The notes: a model not told the origin generated them from the sequence alone. 64,000 nucleotides of DNA from Bacteroidales bacterium (GCA_016938235.1 JAFGVA010000130.1:1-64000); one strand, 5' to 3'; shown: positions 38,242 to 48,344, counted from the first letter of the stretch. Made by a program: numbers and translations.

Positions 38242-38341
38242 TGAATCAGATATAAATAAAATAGTATAATTTCTAATTTTGATTTATCTTTTACGAAACA
38301 TATAATAATGCTTTACGTTCAATAAATAAATTTTATAGGAT

Positions 38342-38662
38342 ATGAATTTGAGTCCATCAAATAAAAGGGCAAAAAGGAGATACAATTTACCAGTAATTGG
38401 ACATTTTGCTGACAGAAGTATACGTTTTAATTCGATTCTTGAGGCTGAAAGAGTTACAGGCATTAGCTACAACCTCATTTTTGAAGCTTGTATTGGTAAA
38501 ATACATAAAGCCCGTAATGTTTACTGGGAATATGAAAAAGGCAATCATTTCCTGAGATACAAAGCGCATTACATAAGAATACTTCAGCAGCTTGAAGAGG
38601 AAGGTGGTACTCATGGACACGGACATGGACACGGAAAGAAAGCCCAAATCCAGGAAAAATAA
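38342..38662 (+). CDS. Small NUMOD1-like protein with Gly-His tail
   Basis: A 106-residue basic protein. Residues about 29-58 (FNSILEAERVTGISYNLIFE, then CIGKIHKARNVYWEYE) resemble the NUMOD1 helix-turn-helix motif usually attached to homing endonucleases. Here it stands free with no nuclease domain. The tail GTHGHGHGHGKK could bind nickel, copper or zinc. Neighbours (phosphofructokinase, pdxB) do not suggest a role. I do not know its function; a small DNA-binding protein is the best guess. Confidence 0.6.
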   Translation: MNLSPSNKRAKRRYNLPVIGHFADRSIRFNSILEAERVTGISYNLIFEACIGKIHKARNVYWEYEKGNHFLRYKAHYIRILQQLEEEGGTHGHGHGHGKKAQIQEK

Positions 38663-38673
38663 TACCCCCAACT

Positions 38674-39804
38674 TTACTTCTGCACAACTTTAAATCCTAA
38701 TCTTTCAAGTATTATTTTATAATTCCTGTTATCGTTTTTAATGTTTACAGTATAAGCAGCGGGCTCTCTTCTTAATGGATAGTTACCTCGTTGCTTTTCA
38801 AAATCTTTCCAGTTAGTCTTCAATAAATCACTATCTGCTTTTATATTATAAGTGTGAAGAATAACTTCTGTTATTAGCTGTTGACGGCTTTTCTTTTTTG
38901 CATCAATATTTATACTATCAATCTCAGGGGCTGGTATTTCATCAGGATACCAGTCGGTATATGGAAGCCTGAAAACTTTACTTATTGACTGAACCGACAT
39001 GGCTGTTCCATTGGCCTTGCCATCGAGCGAATACCCGGCAATATGTGGTGTGGAAAGAAATGAATTCTTCAATAAATCAAGGTTAAGCTCCGGCTCGTTT
39101 TCCCAAACATCTAATATAGCATTACAAGCTGTGTTTTTTTTGAGGTTTTCATTCAGCACAACATTATCTATAACTTCTCCCCGCGAAGAATTAATTAGCA
39201 AACTACCTGGATTTAATTTTGACAAGAACTGTTCATCAACTAAGTGGTAGGTTTTATCATCTCCTGCAGTATTCAGAGGCACATGAAAAGTAATTATGTC
39301 GCATTCCTTCTGAATAGTATTCATTGTATTGAAACCACATGCTCCTTCTTTCCTGGCACGTGGCGGGTCATTAATTAAAACTCTTAAACCCAGGCTATCA
39401 GTAAATCGTAAAATTTTCCTACCTACATTCCCAACACCAACAATACCAAGTGTTCTTGTTGTTAAGTCAATTTTATTCTCCTTTGCAAAATATAGAATGG
39501 CGGCCATAAACCATTGTTGCACCGATCCCGAATTGCACCCGGGAGCATTGGTCCATTGTATTCTATTTTCTTTGCAATATTTAGTGTCGATATGATCAAA
39601 ACCTATAGTTGCTGTAGCAATAAACTTTACAGAAGTACCATCGAGTAATTCGGCATTACATTTCGTTCTTGTTCGAATAATTAATGCATCCGCATCTTTG
39701 ATATTTTCTCTTGAAATATATTTTCCTTCAATATATTCAACATCACAAAATGGCTCTAACACACCATTTAGAAAGGGTATTTTATCATCTGCAACAATTT
39801 TCAT
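38674..39804 (-). CDS. pdxB: Erythronate-4-phosphate dehydrogenase
   Basis: A 376-residue NAD-dependent dehydrogenase of the D-2-hydroxyacid family, second step of DXP-independent pyridoxal phosphate synthesis. The Rossmann loop is TLGIVGVGNVGRKILRF, catalytic residues lie in INSSRGEVID, and STPHIAGYSLDGKANGT marks the PdxB subgroup. The C-terminal PdxB dimerisation domain (about 290-376) is present, separating it from SerA. It converges with the NUMOD1-like gene with 11 bases between stops. Confidence 0.95.
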   Translation of the reverse strand: MKIVADDKIPFLNGVLEPFCDVEYIEGKYISRENIKDADALIIRTRTKCNAELLDGTSVKFIATATIGFDHIDTKYCKENRIQWTNAPGCNSGSVQQWFMAAILYFAKENKIDLTTRTLGIVGVGNVGRKILRFTDSLGLRVLINDPPRARKEGACGFNTMNTIQKECDIITFHVPLNTAGDDKTYHLVDEQFLSKLNPGSLLINSSRGEVIDNVVLNENLKKNTACNAILDVWENEPELNLDLLKNSFLSTPHIAGYSLDGKANGTAMSVQSISKVFRLPYTDWYPDEIPAPEIDSINIDAKKKSRQQLITEVILHTYNIKADSDLLKTNWKDFEKQRGNYPLRREPAAYTVNIKNDNRNYKIILERLGFKVVQK

Positions 39805-39930
39805 GATTTTTTTTATTTATCAACGCAACCAATTTAAATTAATTTCATCTAGTATATAGCGATTGTTAATTTATACTGCTTATAAGCGAAAGATTATTCT
39901 ACACACCCTAAACACAGCGAGTAAGCCCAA

Positions 39931-39965
39931 AAGCCTCTATACTTTGATATAGAGGCTTACTTTTT
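39931..39965. terminator. Strong hairpin, probable terminator
   Basis: AAGCCTCTATA (39931-39941) pairs with TATAGAGGCTT (39948-39958). The plus side continues into ACTTTTTAT and the minus side into TTTTGGG, so it may act in both directions. It follows the stop of the minus-strand gene at 39964. Confidence 0.6.
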
Positions 39966-40428
39966 ATACCCTCTTTATTAAAACAATCAACAATACACAT
40001 AAATGAAAAACATTATTAAGTCTTTGGGTAATATTTACCTGCGAACCTTTTTTATTAAACAATTCATCAATTTCCTTTAAAGCAACAATCTTTTCATCTA
40101 AACTTAAAATTATTTTCTCGGTATTCCAGCCAATATATTTTTTTGCGAACAATATTTTATTCGCAATTTCTTTATCAACCTTTTGCCTGGGAGCAAGCTT
40201 GTTAAAATTAAAACCTGTCTTAATTGCTTCAACAATACTTTGATTTTCAAGTTTCTGTATCAATACAAACTTATTTACGCCTGATTTATTCCTGTGTTCC
40301 AGGCGCCGAATATTATTCTTCAGCTCCCTTAGTATCAAATTCTTATGTACATCCTTGGTTTTTGATCGCTGATTTAGAAATTTATATATATCAAAACCAG
40401 ACTCGAAAATTTCTGAAAATATGCTCAT
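39964..40428 (-). CDS. Protein of unknown function
   Basis: A 154-residue basic protein not matched to a family. It begins MSIFSEIFESGFDIYKFLNQ and continues as charged helix, ending in a hydrophobic segment VFHLCVLLIVLIKR that could be a C-terminal membrane tail. The ATG at 40428 is chosen over an upstream TTG at 40485. It is divergent from the PAS kinase gene at 40572 with about 140 bases between. A tail-anchored helical protein is all that can be said. Confidence 0.6.
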   Translation of the reverse strand: MSIFSEIFESGFDIYKFLNQRSKTKDVHKNLILRELKNNIRRLEHRNKSGVNKFVLIQKLENQSIVEAIKTGFNFNKLAPRQKVDKEIANKILFAKKYIGWNTEKIILSLDEKIVALKEIDELFNKKGSQVNITQRLNNVFHLCVLLIVLIKRV

Positions 40429-40571
40429 ATTTATTTTAGTGTCCGTTTTTTCACTATTCGTACTTAATAATATTCTTTTCGTCAAAGTTCAAATTATTCG
40501 GCAAATTTGGAATAACTTAGTATACTTTTTTACGTAAAAACTAAATTATAACCCTATATCAATAGCTTACT

Positions 40572-43500
40572 GTGTTAAATTTTCTCAATATAATTCAACC
40601 AATTATATTCATATCGTTCCTAAGTGGGATTGCAATCTGTCTGCTTTCGGTTTATTTGTATATTCGGTTTTTAAAACCGAAGTTTAGTTCACTTATCGAC
40701 TTAGGTGCACTCGGTGTCGATAATACGGATCCTTTATTTACCCTTTTAAACAACTTACCCGATAATGTTTATATAAAAGATAGCAGGTATAGGTATATTG
40801 TTGCTAACGATAGCTTTGCAAAACAATTAAAACTCAATTCATCGCAGGAGCTTATTGGAAAATCTGATAGCGATATCTACTCTAAAGAAATTGCACAAAA
40901 GTATCTTGAAGAAGATAAACAAATTCTGGAAGGGATTGTCCCGGAACTAAAAAGGGAGCAGAAAAGTGATAAAAACGGAATCTTTAAGCAGACAGTTACT
41001 ACTAAAATTCCATTAAAAAATAAATTCGGTACTATTGTTGGTTTAGTGGGAATTTGTACAGATGTTACAAACCAATACGTTATTACCGAGGAACTTAAAA
41101 AGCAAAATTTGTCAATTGAGAAAGAGCGTAAATTGTTACGAACTCTTATTGACAATATGCCCGACACCATATATATAAAAGATAAAGATGGCTGTTTCCT
41201 TGATGTAAATACAGAACAGGTTATGGTTACAAAAGCCGGTAGCAGGGAAAATATGCTGGGTAAGTCGGATTATGACTTCTACCCGAAAGATATTGCTGAT
41301 ATTTTTTACAAGGACGATAAGAATATTATTGATACCGGTAATTCTGTAATTAATAAGGAAGAAATTGGCTTTGATTCGGAAGGAAATATATTGGTTAAAC
41401 TAACAACTAAAGTTCCTTTTTATGGCGAAGATGGTAAAATTGAGGGTCTGGTAGGTATTGGCAGGGATATTACGAAGCTAAAAGAAACTGAAGAAAAACT
41501 TATAGAACAAGCTCAAAACCTTCAGGAAGTAAATGTTTTGCTCGAAGAAAGACAAGAAGAAATCAACCAGCAATCTGAAGAACTAAGCGAACAGAACAAC
41601 ATACTGGAAAGTGAACGAACATTGCTTAGGACTCTTATTGATAATATTCCTGATTTTATATATATAAAAGACACAAAATGCCGCTTTATTACTGCAAATA
41701 AGTTTCTGATTGAAAATTTTAAAGTGAAATCTCTGATCGATCTTGAAGGCAAAACCGATTACGATCTGTTTCCAAAAGAAATGGCCGATAAGTTTTTTAC
41801 CGACGATAAAAACATCATCGCTTCAGGCAAATCTATTATTGGAATGGAAGAGATAGGCCTTGATAAAGATGGCAATATTATGCACATTCTTACCACCAAG
41901 GTTCCCATTATTAATATCGATGGAGAAGTTACAGGGCTGGTAGGTATTGGTAAGAACATAACATCAATTAAGGAAACAGAAATAAAGCTTAAAGAACAAG
42001 CCGAATATCTTAAAGAAGTAAATGTTCTTTTAGAAGAACGCCAGGAAGAGATACAACAACAATCTTCGGAATTAAGCTCACAGAACACCCTTCTCGAAAA
42101 TGAAAGAAATCTTCTAAGAGTGCTTATTGACTCCCTTCCGGAATCTATATTTATTAAGGACACCGAAAGCAGATTTGTTACTGTAAATAAAGCTGTTTTA
42201 GAAAACAGAAATTTGAATAGTTTACTTGACATTGAGGGCAAAACAGATTTTGAATTTTATGACAGGGAATCTGCTCAGGAATTCTTTAACGATGAGAAAA
42301 ATATTTTTAAAACAGGCCAGGCAATTTTTAATAAAGAAGAAGTACGTAAACTAAAAGATGGTTCCGAGAAAATAAAATCCATAACCAAAGTACCTTATTT
42401 CGATGATCAAGGGAGAACGCTGGGTATAGTTGGTATCAGCAAGGATATTACAAAGCTTAAAGAGATTCAGAAAAATCTGCAGAAAAAATCTGACGACCTG
42501 ATGGAAGCCAACAAACTACTCGAAGACAGAGCCGAAGAAATTGAAAAGCAAAAAGAATGGTTGGCTGAACAAAATGAGAATATTGAAAAAGAACGCATGT
42601 TACTTAGAACTCTTATTGATAACATGCCCGATCATATCTATATTAAAGATATAAATAGCAGGTTCTTAACTGTAAATAAAAAACTAATGACCACCATGCA
42701 CCTCAACACGATTGATGAGGTTATAGGTAAAACAGATTTTGAACTAGCCCCAACCATGGAAGCCGCAAAGGCCTATTTTGCTGACGAACAGGAAATAATA
42801 AAAACAGGCAGACCCATAATAAATAAAGAAGAAATTGGTTTTGACGAATCCGGCAGAGAAAAAGTTATATCCACTACAAAAGTACCCTACAAAGATCCCG
42901 ATAATAATATACTAGGAATTGTTGGTATTGGACGAGATATTACAAAACAAAAGAATACTGAGAAAAAACTTATTGAACAAGCCGAAAGTCTAAAAGAAAT
43001 AAATACACTTCTTGAAGAAAGGCAGGAAAAGATACAGCTACAGTCGGAAGAGTTGAATAAACAAGCTCTAGAATTGAAAAAATCGAACAAACAGCTAGAG
43101 GAACTGAATGCAACTAAAAACAAGTTCTTTTCAATTATTGCCCACGATTTAAAAAACCCGTTCCAGGCTATTTTTGGGTTCTCAGAGCTGCTAATGCGTA
43201 ACTTCGAGGATTTTGAAGGAAATCAACGCATGGAATTACTAACCATGATAAAATCATCGTCGGAAAGCGCATATAACCTGCTTGAAAACTTACTGCAATG
43301 GGCTCGAACTCAAACCGACAGAATCAAATACAACCCAAGCCTTCTAAATATTCATGAAGTAATAGAGCAAAACGTTTTGCTTGGGCAACCAAATGCCGAA
43401 AAGAAAAACATTTCTATACATACTGTATTAGATTGCTCAGGAATTGTATGGGCCGATTCAAACATGATTAATCTGGTTATTCGTAACCTTATTAGCAATG

Positions 43501-43814
43501 CAATTAAATTTACTCCTAATAATGGTGAAATAACTGTTTATTGCAATAATATCAATAACAATAAAAAGTGTAGGGTTTCAATTGCCGATAGCGGAATAGG
43601 AATATCAAAAGAAAACACAAAGAAGCTATTCAGAATTGACGAATACTTTTCAACCACTGGTACTGCAGGTGAAAGCGGAACCGGCCTGGGTTTAATTATA
43701 TGTAAAGAATTTGTTGAAAAGAACAAAGGCGTTCTGGAGATTGAAAGTGAACTTAACAAAGGAACAACTTTCTCATTCACCTTACCACTCAAAGCTGATA
43801 ACGAAAGCAATTAA
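40572..43814 (+). CDS. Membrane histidine kinase with five PAS domains
   Basis: A 1080-residue sensor kinase starting with GTG. One membrane segment (about 10-35) is followed by PAS 1 near residue 55, then four PAS-plus-coiled-coil units beginning at residues 188, 351, 514 and 677. Their spacing is exactly 163 residues each time. Each unit opens with an LIDN(M/I/S)P-type motif and ends in EERQEEI-like coils. The kinase core has FSIIAHDLKNPFQAI (His858), N-box NLISNAIKFT and G-boxes DSGIGI and GTGLGLII. No receiver domain is present, so it needs a separate partner. It converges with the exporter adaptor gene, nine bases away. Confidence 0.92.
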   Translation: MLNFLNIIQPIIFISFLSGIAICLLSVYLYIRFLKPKFSSLIDLGALGVDNTDPLFTLLNNLPDNVYIKDSRYRYIVANDSFAKQLKLNSSQELIGKSDSDIYSKEIAQKYLEEDKQILEGIVPELKREQKSDKNGIFKQTVTTKIPLKNKFGTIVGLVGICTDVTNQYVITEELKKQNLSIEKERKLLRTLIDNMPDTIYIKDKDGCFLDVNTEQVMVTKAGSRENMLGKSDYDFYPKDIADIFYKDDKNIIDTGNSVINKEEIGFDSEGNILVKLTTKVPFYGEDGKIEGLVGIGRDITKLKETEEKLIEQAQNLQEVNVLLEERQEEINQQSEELSEQNNILESERTLLRTLIDNIPDFIYIKDTKCRFITANKFLIENFKVKSLIDLEGKTDYDLFPKEMADKFFTDDKNIIASGKSIIGMEEIGLDKDGNIMHILTTKVPIINIDGEVTGLVGIGKNITSIKETEIKLKEQAEYLKEVNVLLEERQEEIQQQSSELSSQNTLLENERNLLRVLIDSLPESIFIKDTESRFVTVNKAVLENRNLNSLLDIEGKTDFEFYDRESAQEFFNDEKNIFKTGQAIFNKEEVRKLKDGSEKIKSITKVPYFDDQGRTLGIVGISKDITKLKEIQKNLQKKSDDLMEANKLLEDRAEEIEKQKEWLAEQNENIEKERMLLRTLIDNMPDHIYIKDINSRFLTVNKKLMTTMHLNTIDEVIGKTDFELAPTMEAAKAYFADEQEIIKTGRPIINKEEIGFDESGREKVISTTKVPYKDPDNNILGIVGIGRDITKQKNTEKKLIEQAESLKEINTLLEERQEKIQLQSEELNKQALELKKSNKQLEELNATKNKFFSIIAHDLKNPFQAIFGFSELLMRNFEDFEGNQRMELLTMIKSSSESAYNLLENLLQWARTQTDRIKYNPSLLNIHEVIEQNVLLGQPNAEKKNISIHTVLDCSGIVWADSNMINLVIRNLISNAIKFTPNNGEITVYCNNINNNKKCRVSIADSGIGISKENTKKLFRIDEYFSTTGTAGESGTGLGLIICKEFVEKNKGVLEIESELNKGTTFSFTLPLKADNESN

Positions 43815-43822
43815 CCTGTAGC

Positions 43823-45133
43823 TTATTCTTTATATATTTCCTGAATTTCTATTGCACTGCGCAAAGGAGCTACAATTCTTTCAAGAAGATCCCGGCTTTC
43901 AGTAATTATTTCTGCACTACCTTGCATATTCTGGCTAAAGGTCAGATTTACACCATGGTTTGTTATCAGGCTCGAACTATCGAGCAAAACTGTAGCATAA
44001 TACAAGCCCTGGTCGGGCGTAAGAGATAAAGTGTTAATCTTACCGGTTACTACTCCATATTCAAGGTATGGATAATTGTCGAACCTAATTATTACTTTAT
44101 CATTTTCCTTCACCTTTCCCGAACCTGTTGACTTCAGGCTAACTCTGCCTATTATCTGGTCGAAATCTTCAGGCAGTACGTACAATACAACATCTCCCTT
44201 TTTAACGTATTGATTTTCGCTCCAGATTTTACTAAGCGATACCTTGCCATTGAAAGGTGATACTATTACATAATTCTTTTCCCAAATATCGATCTCGGCT
44301 TTAAGTTCTTCCCAACTCTTTTTTAAACTGCTGAACAATTTTTTATTTTCCTTCTGAAGCTGAAGTTCAAGTTCGAGTTTTTCATGTTCAAGACTTGAAA
44401 TTTGAATCTGTGTTTGATTAAACAAGGAAATGAGCTCCTTCATATCCAGAAGTTTGTTGAGTTTATCTGCTTCACTTTTCTCAAGTTCTTTTTTTGATAA
44501 AACACCTTGTTCTGCAAGTAATGAATCTCTTTTATATTGGGTTTCAACAATTCCAAACTCTCTGTCTAATACTTTCTGCTGCTCTGTAAGACCATTGATA
44601 TAAGTATTATACTTAAACAATTCGTTCTGGATAGACAAAGCCTTCTTTTGATAGTAGTCAATATCAACAAAGCCTTTATATTCTTCCAGTACATTAATAA
44701 AAGAAGCATAGGCCGACTGAACATTGCCAAGATTTAACCTTTCCTGTTCAAAAAAGTCACTAAGAAAATACTCTATTGAAAATGTGTCAGATAAGAGATT
44801 GTCGAGCTTAAGAACATGACTGTAATCTGCAGAGGAATGAATAACAGCCAGAATCTGGTTTTCTTCAACCTGTTGATTATCTGATACCATAATTTTTTTA
44901 ATTGGCCCGTCGGTATATGCCTTTAATTCGGCCGGAGGTATATTTGCCGTTAGTATTATTTGCGATGGTATAATGTCGGGATAGCTTAATACTTTCGATA
45001 AAACAAATAATAACAGAAGTACAAAAAGCACTGTAATTGTCCCCCATCTTACAATCCATGCAGGAACCTGCCCCAGTAATTCCTGAACTTCACTGCTTCT
45101 TATTTCAAATTTTTGTTTTTCCTTTTCATTCAT
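43823..45133 (-). CDS. HlyD-family adaptor of a peptide ABC exporter
   Basis: A membrane-fusion protein of the HlyD family linking an ABC exporter to the outer membrane. One N-terminal membrane helix (TITVLFVLLLLFVLS) leads into the periplasm. A split barrel-sandwich domain (AYTDGPIKKIMVSDNQQVEE and VSPFNGKVSLSKIWSENQYV) surrounds a long coiled-coil hairpin. The ATG at 45133 follows the exporter stop by one base and is preferred; an upstream TTG at 45151 would overlap it. About 436 residues. No TolC-type gene is adjacent, so the outer-membrane partner must be encoded elsewhere. Confidence 0.9.
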   Translation of the reverse strand: MNEKEKQKFEIRSSEVQELLGQVPAWIVRWGTITVLFVLLLLFVLSKVLSYPDIIPSQIILTANIPPAELKAYTDGPIKKIMVSDNQQVEENQILAVIHSSADYSHVLKLDNLLSDTFSIEYFLSDFFEQERLNLGNVQSAYASFINVLEEYKGFVDIDYYQKKALSIQNELFKYNTYINGLTEQQKVLDREFGIVETQYKRDSLLAEQGVLSKKELEKSEADKLNKLLDMKELISLFNQTQIQISSLEHEKLELELQLQKENKKLFSSLKKSWEELKAEIDIWEKNYVIVSPFNGKVSLSKIWSENQYVKKGDVVLYVLPEDFDQIIGRVSLKSTGSGKVKENDKVIIRFDNYPYLEYGVVTGKINTLSLTPDQGLYYATVLLDSSSLITNHGVNLTFSQNMQGSAEIITESRDLLERIVAPLRSAIEIQEIYKE

Positions 45134-45134
45134 A

Positions 45135-47324
45135 TTAAGAACCCAGTTCAAGTTGATTTTGTATTAAATTGAAATACTTACCCTTAATTGCAATTAATTC
45201 AGAATGAGTTCCCACTTCTACAATTTCACCTTCATCAAGTACTACAATCTGATCGGCATTTTTAACCGTACTTAACCTATGAGCTACAACAACTACTGTT
45301 CGTCCGGCAAAGATGCTCTGCATGCTTTCAAGAATCAATCGTTCATTTTTTGCGTCAAGAGAGTTTGTGGCTTCATCAAAGAATAAAATCTCTGCGTCTT
45401 TATAGAGTGCCCTGGCTATTAAAATACGCTGTTTCTGCCCCTGACTAAGTCCTAATCCATTAGAGCCAATTTTAGTATTTATGCCCAGGGGAAGTTTTTC
45501 AATAATCTCGTTCACATTGGCAAGCTTAGTAGCCTTGTAAATTCTTTCAACATTTATTTCTTCGTCATTAAGAGCAATGTTTTTGGCAATGGTATCAGAA
45601 AATATGTAACCATCCTGCATAACAACGCCACACTTACTTCTCCATAAACCGGGGTTAATATTCGACAAACTCTGATCGCGAATAGAAATATCTCCCTTAA
45701 CCGGCTGATAGAAACTCAGCAGGAGCTTAACTAAAGTGGTTTTTCCACTACCGCTCATGCCAACTATTGCCGTTTGCTTTCCATGAGGAATTACCAGGTT
45801 AATATCTTTCAGCACATAGGGCGATTGAGGACCTTCGTATTGAAAAGAAAGATTTTTAATTACAATGTCGGATTTTGCAGAAAACTGATCCTGGTAAAGT
45901 TTTCCTTCAATCAGCTCATTTTCGCTATCATGCACTTCCGACATTCGCTCCAGGCTGATTTTGGCATCTTGTGTGCTGTGCATAAAATCAATAACCTGAC
46001 TAAGCGGTCCCGAAAGTTGCCCGAGGATATAAGAAATTGCAAGCATGCTGCCAAGAGTCAAAGAATTATTCATTACCATTAGTGCCGCCAGGAACAAGAT
46101 AACAATATCTTTAAATTCATTAAAAAAAAGAGCTCCTGCATTTTGTTTTTCCTGAATTGTTAATCCCTTAACGTTTATTCTGAAAATTTTAGCCTGAATA
46201 CTCTCCCACTCCCATCTTTTCTGCTTCTCGCAGTTGTTGAGTTTTATTTCGGGCATTCCTTGAATTATTTGCAACAAAGAATTCTGATTTTCTGAAAGCT
46301 GAGCAAACTTTTTATTATCCAGATCCCTTCTTTTTTTCATAAAATAAGAGGTCCACAGGATGAAAACAGCAACACCAATTATAAAAACGAGAAATAATTT
46401 CAGGCTAAAAATCAGAAGTACTATTCCCATTACAATAAGTGTAATGACAGAATAAAATAAATTCAACAAAGTATCAGAAAGAAATAGTTCAATACGTTTG
46501 TGGTCGTATATTCTCTGAATGAAATCTCCGGTGGTTTTAGAATCGAAATAAGACAGTGGGAGTTTCATCAATTTTATAAGGAAATCAGAAACCAGGTAAA
46601 TATTGATCTTTGAACCAATGTGTAACAAAATCCAGTTTCTGAAAAAACCAATTAAAAATCTGCTTAAAACTAGAATTCCCTGGGCAATAAAGATAGTTGT
46701 AATTAGATTTAAATTGGGTATTATGATTCCTTTATCAACTACAACCCTGAATAAAAAGGGCATAACTATCTGGATAAAAGTGGCCAGCAGAATACCAATT
46801 CCTAATTGAATTATTAATGGTTTAAATTCTCTTAAATATTTAAACAGGAAACTTATGTTTCTTTTCTCACTTTTTTCGTCGGGTTGTTTGTAAAAATCAG
46901 GCGAAGGAGTCAACTGCAAACAAATTCCAAATATTTCATCATCGATCTTTGTTGAACCCCAACCCTTTATAAATTCGTTGTAACTGTAGGTAATCTTTCC
47001 TGAAGCAGGATCTGCAACAAACACTTTTGATTTGGTAATCTTGTAAACAACAATGAAGTGATTTTGATTCCAATGAACAATACAGGGCAACTTAACATCG
47101 CCCTTTAACTGTTCAAAGGTAATTCTGTAACCTTCGCTTCTAAACCCAATACTTTCGGCAGCTTCGCTTATACCGAGTAATGAAACACCATCTTTAGATA
47201 TATATGAATTTTTTCGCAGCTTATTAAGATTGGTATTTCTACCATAATGCAAAGAAATCATCCGTAAACATGACGGTCCGCAGTCATTTGCGTCGTGTTG
47301 TTGAGAAAACGGGAAAGACGACAT
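45135..47324 (-). CDS. C39-peptidase ABC exporter for double-glycine peptides
   Basis: A 729-residue exporter joining peptidase and transporter. The N-terminal C39 domain has an intact cysteine protease triad: Cys15 in DANDCGPSCLR, His89 in NQNHFIVV and Asp105 in VADPASG. It cuts leaders after a Gly-Gly pair. Six membrane helices follow (about 165-430), then the nucleotide-binding domain with Walker A VGMSGSGKTTL, signature LSQGQKQR and Walker B ILFFDEAT. It is coupled to the HlyD gene. A 45-residue gene at 49568-49705 with a fitting leader is the probable substrate. Confidence 0.95.
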   Translation of the reverse strand: MSSFPFSQQHDANDCGPSCLRMISLHYGRNTNLNKLRKNSYISKDGVSLLGISEAAESIGFRSEGYRITFEQLKGDVKLPCIVHWNQNHFIVVYKITKSKVFVADPASGKITYSYNEFIKGWGSTKIDDEIFGICLQLTPSPDFYKQPDEKSEKRNISFLFKYLREFKPLIIQLGIGILLATFIQIVMPFLFRVVVDKGIIIPNLNLITTIFIAQGILVLSRFLIGFFRNWILLHIGSKINIYLVSDFLIKLMKLPLSYFDSKTTGDFIQRIYDHKRIELFLSDTLLNLFYSVITLIVMGIVLLIFSLKLFLVFIIGVAVFILWTSYFMKKRRDLDNKKFAQLSENQNSLLQIIQGMPEIKLNNCEKQKRWEWESIQAKIFRINVKGLTIQEKQNAGALFFNEFKDIVILFLAALMVMNNSLTLGSMLAISYILGQLSGPLSQVIDFMHSTQDAKISLERMSEVHDSENELIEGKLYQDQFSAKSDIVIKNLSFQYEGPQSPYVLKDINLVIPHGKQTAIVGMSGSGKTTLVKLLLSFYQPVKGDISIRDQSLSNINPGLWRSKCGVVMQDGYIFSDTIAKNIALNDEEINVERIYKATKLANVNEIIEKLPLGINTKIGSNGLGLSQGQKQRILIARALYKDAEILFFDEATNSLDAKNERLILESMQSIFAGRTVVVVAHRLSTVKNADQIVVLDEGEIVEVGTHSELIAIKGKYFNLIQNQLELGS

Positions 47325-47382
47325 TTATGGGTTTGTCTATTGATTTGCAGGCTAATCTACAAATTTTATAATAACAGATAAA

Positions 47383-48297
47383 TTAAACGGCAAGTGAATT
47401 ATGCACACGAAGTACGTTTTCAAACATATTGCCCCGGTTGCTTTTAGGCGGTGCTGATGCTTTCGATTTTATTAAAGGAAAAGAAAAATAAAAACAAGTG
47501 CCTTGAGTATAATTTGAATTGTACCAGATTTTTCCATCCATCAGGTCAACCAGTTTCTTGCAAATCGATAAACCCAATCCAAGCCCGTTTTTTGAATCAT
47601 CAGATATTTCAAGCTTTGAAAAACGCCCGAAAATAAACTTGTCATTGCCTTCTAGTTTTCCCCGTCCGGTATCTTTCACAAAAAAAACCAGGTTGTTATT
47701 CTTAGGATAAAATCCATATTCAATTATACCTTTATCGGTAAATTTTAAAGCATTTTCAAGCAATTGAGACATTACCTGCTGAACTCTGTATCTATCGCCA
47801 ACAATAACCAAGTCATTAAATTTTTCAGGTATATTCTTTAAAAGGGCAATATTGTTCTTCTGAAGAATATGTTTTCTGATTGAATAGTAGTCATGAACCT
47901 CCTTAAGTAATTCTCCAATACTAAAATCTTCGGGTGTAATCTTTATCATTCCTGCCTCTAATAAGGATGCCTGAATAATATCATCCATAATCCTCAGGAA
48001 GTCTCCGCTACTTTGATTAATAATATCCTGAAATTCCTCATTAACATCAGGATCCTCAGATTTTCTATTGGCAACAAGATTAGTAAAACCAATAATTGCA
48101 TTTAAAGGTGTCCTGATTTCGTGATACAAATTCTTAAGAAAACTTGTTTTTGCTAACTCAAGTTGTTTGGCATTATTTTCAACCTGAGATTCAAGCTTTT
48201 TAAGTTTTTGTAACATTTCGTAATAATCAGCTTTTACCCGGTTTTCGGGCAATCTGCTCTGAAATTTTAGAAACAGTATTTTAAGTCGTTCAAACAT
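47383..48297 (-). CDS. Soluble histidine kinase without sensor domain
   Basis: A 304-residue kinase. A short coiled coil (about 25-50) replaces a sensor domain; there is no membrane segment. The H-box is FLKNLYHEIRTPLNAIIGF (His59), the N-box QLLENALKFT, and the G-boxes DTGRGK and GLGLGLSI; the first is slightly off consensus (DxGxG normally). It sits between the anti-sigma-like gene and the exporter on the same strand, so it is probably in the same transcription unit. Its input may come through protein contact. No response regulator is adjacent. Confidence 0.9.
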   Translation of the reverse strand: MFERLKILFLKFQSRLPENRVKADYYEMLQKLKKLESQVENNAKQLELAKTSFLKNLYHEIRTPLNAIIGFTNLVANRKSEDPDVNEEFQDIINQSSGDFLRIMDDIIQASLLEAGMIKITPEDFSIGELLKEVHDYYSIRKHILQKNNIALLKNIPEKFNDLVIVGDRYRVQQVMSQLLENALKFTDKGIIEYGFYPKNNNLVFFVKDTGRGKLEGNDKFIFGRFSKLEISDDSKNGLGLGLSICKKLVDLMDGKIWYNSNYTQGTCFYFSFPLIKSKASAPPKSNRGNMFENVLRVHNSLAV

Positions 48298-48318
48298 AAA
48301 AGTAAATCGAAAGCTTGT

Positions 48319-48344
48319 GCCGGCTAAAGATTAGCCGGCTTTTT
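48319..48344 (+). terminator. Plus-facing hairpin within a minus-strand operon
   Basis: GCCGGCTA (48319-48326) and TAGCCGGC (48332-48339) form a perfect stem with five T after it on the plus strand. Both flanking genes are on the minus strand, where no T-run follows, so there it would act only as an intercistronic hairpin. Confidence 0.55.
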
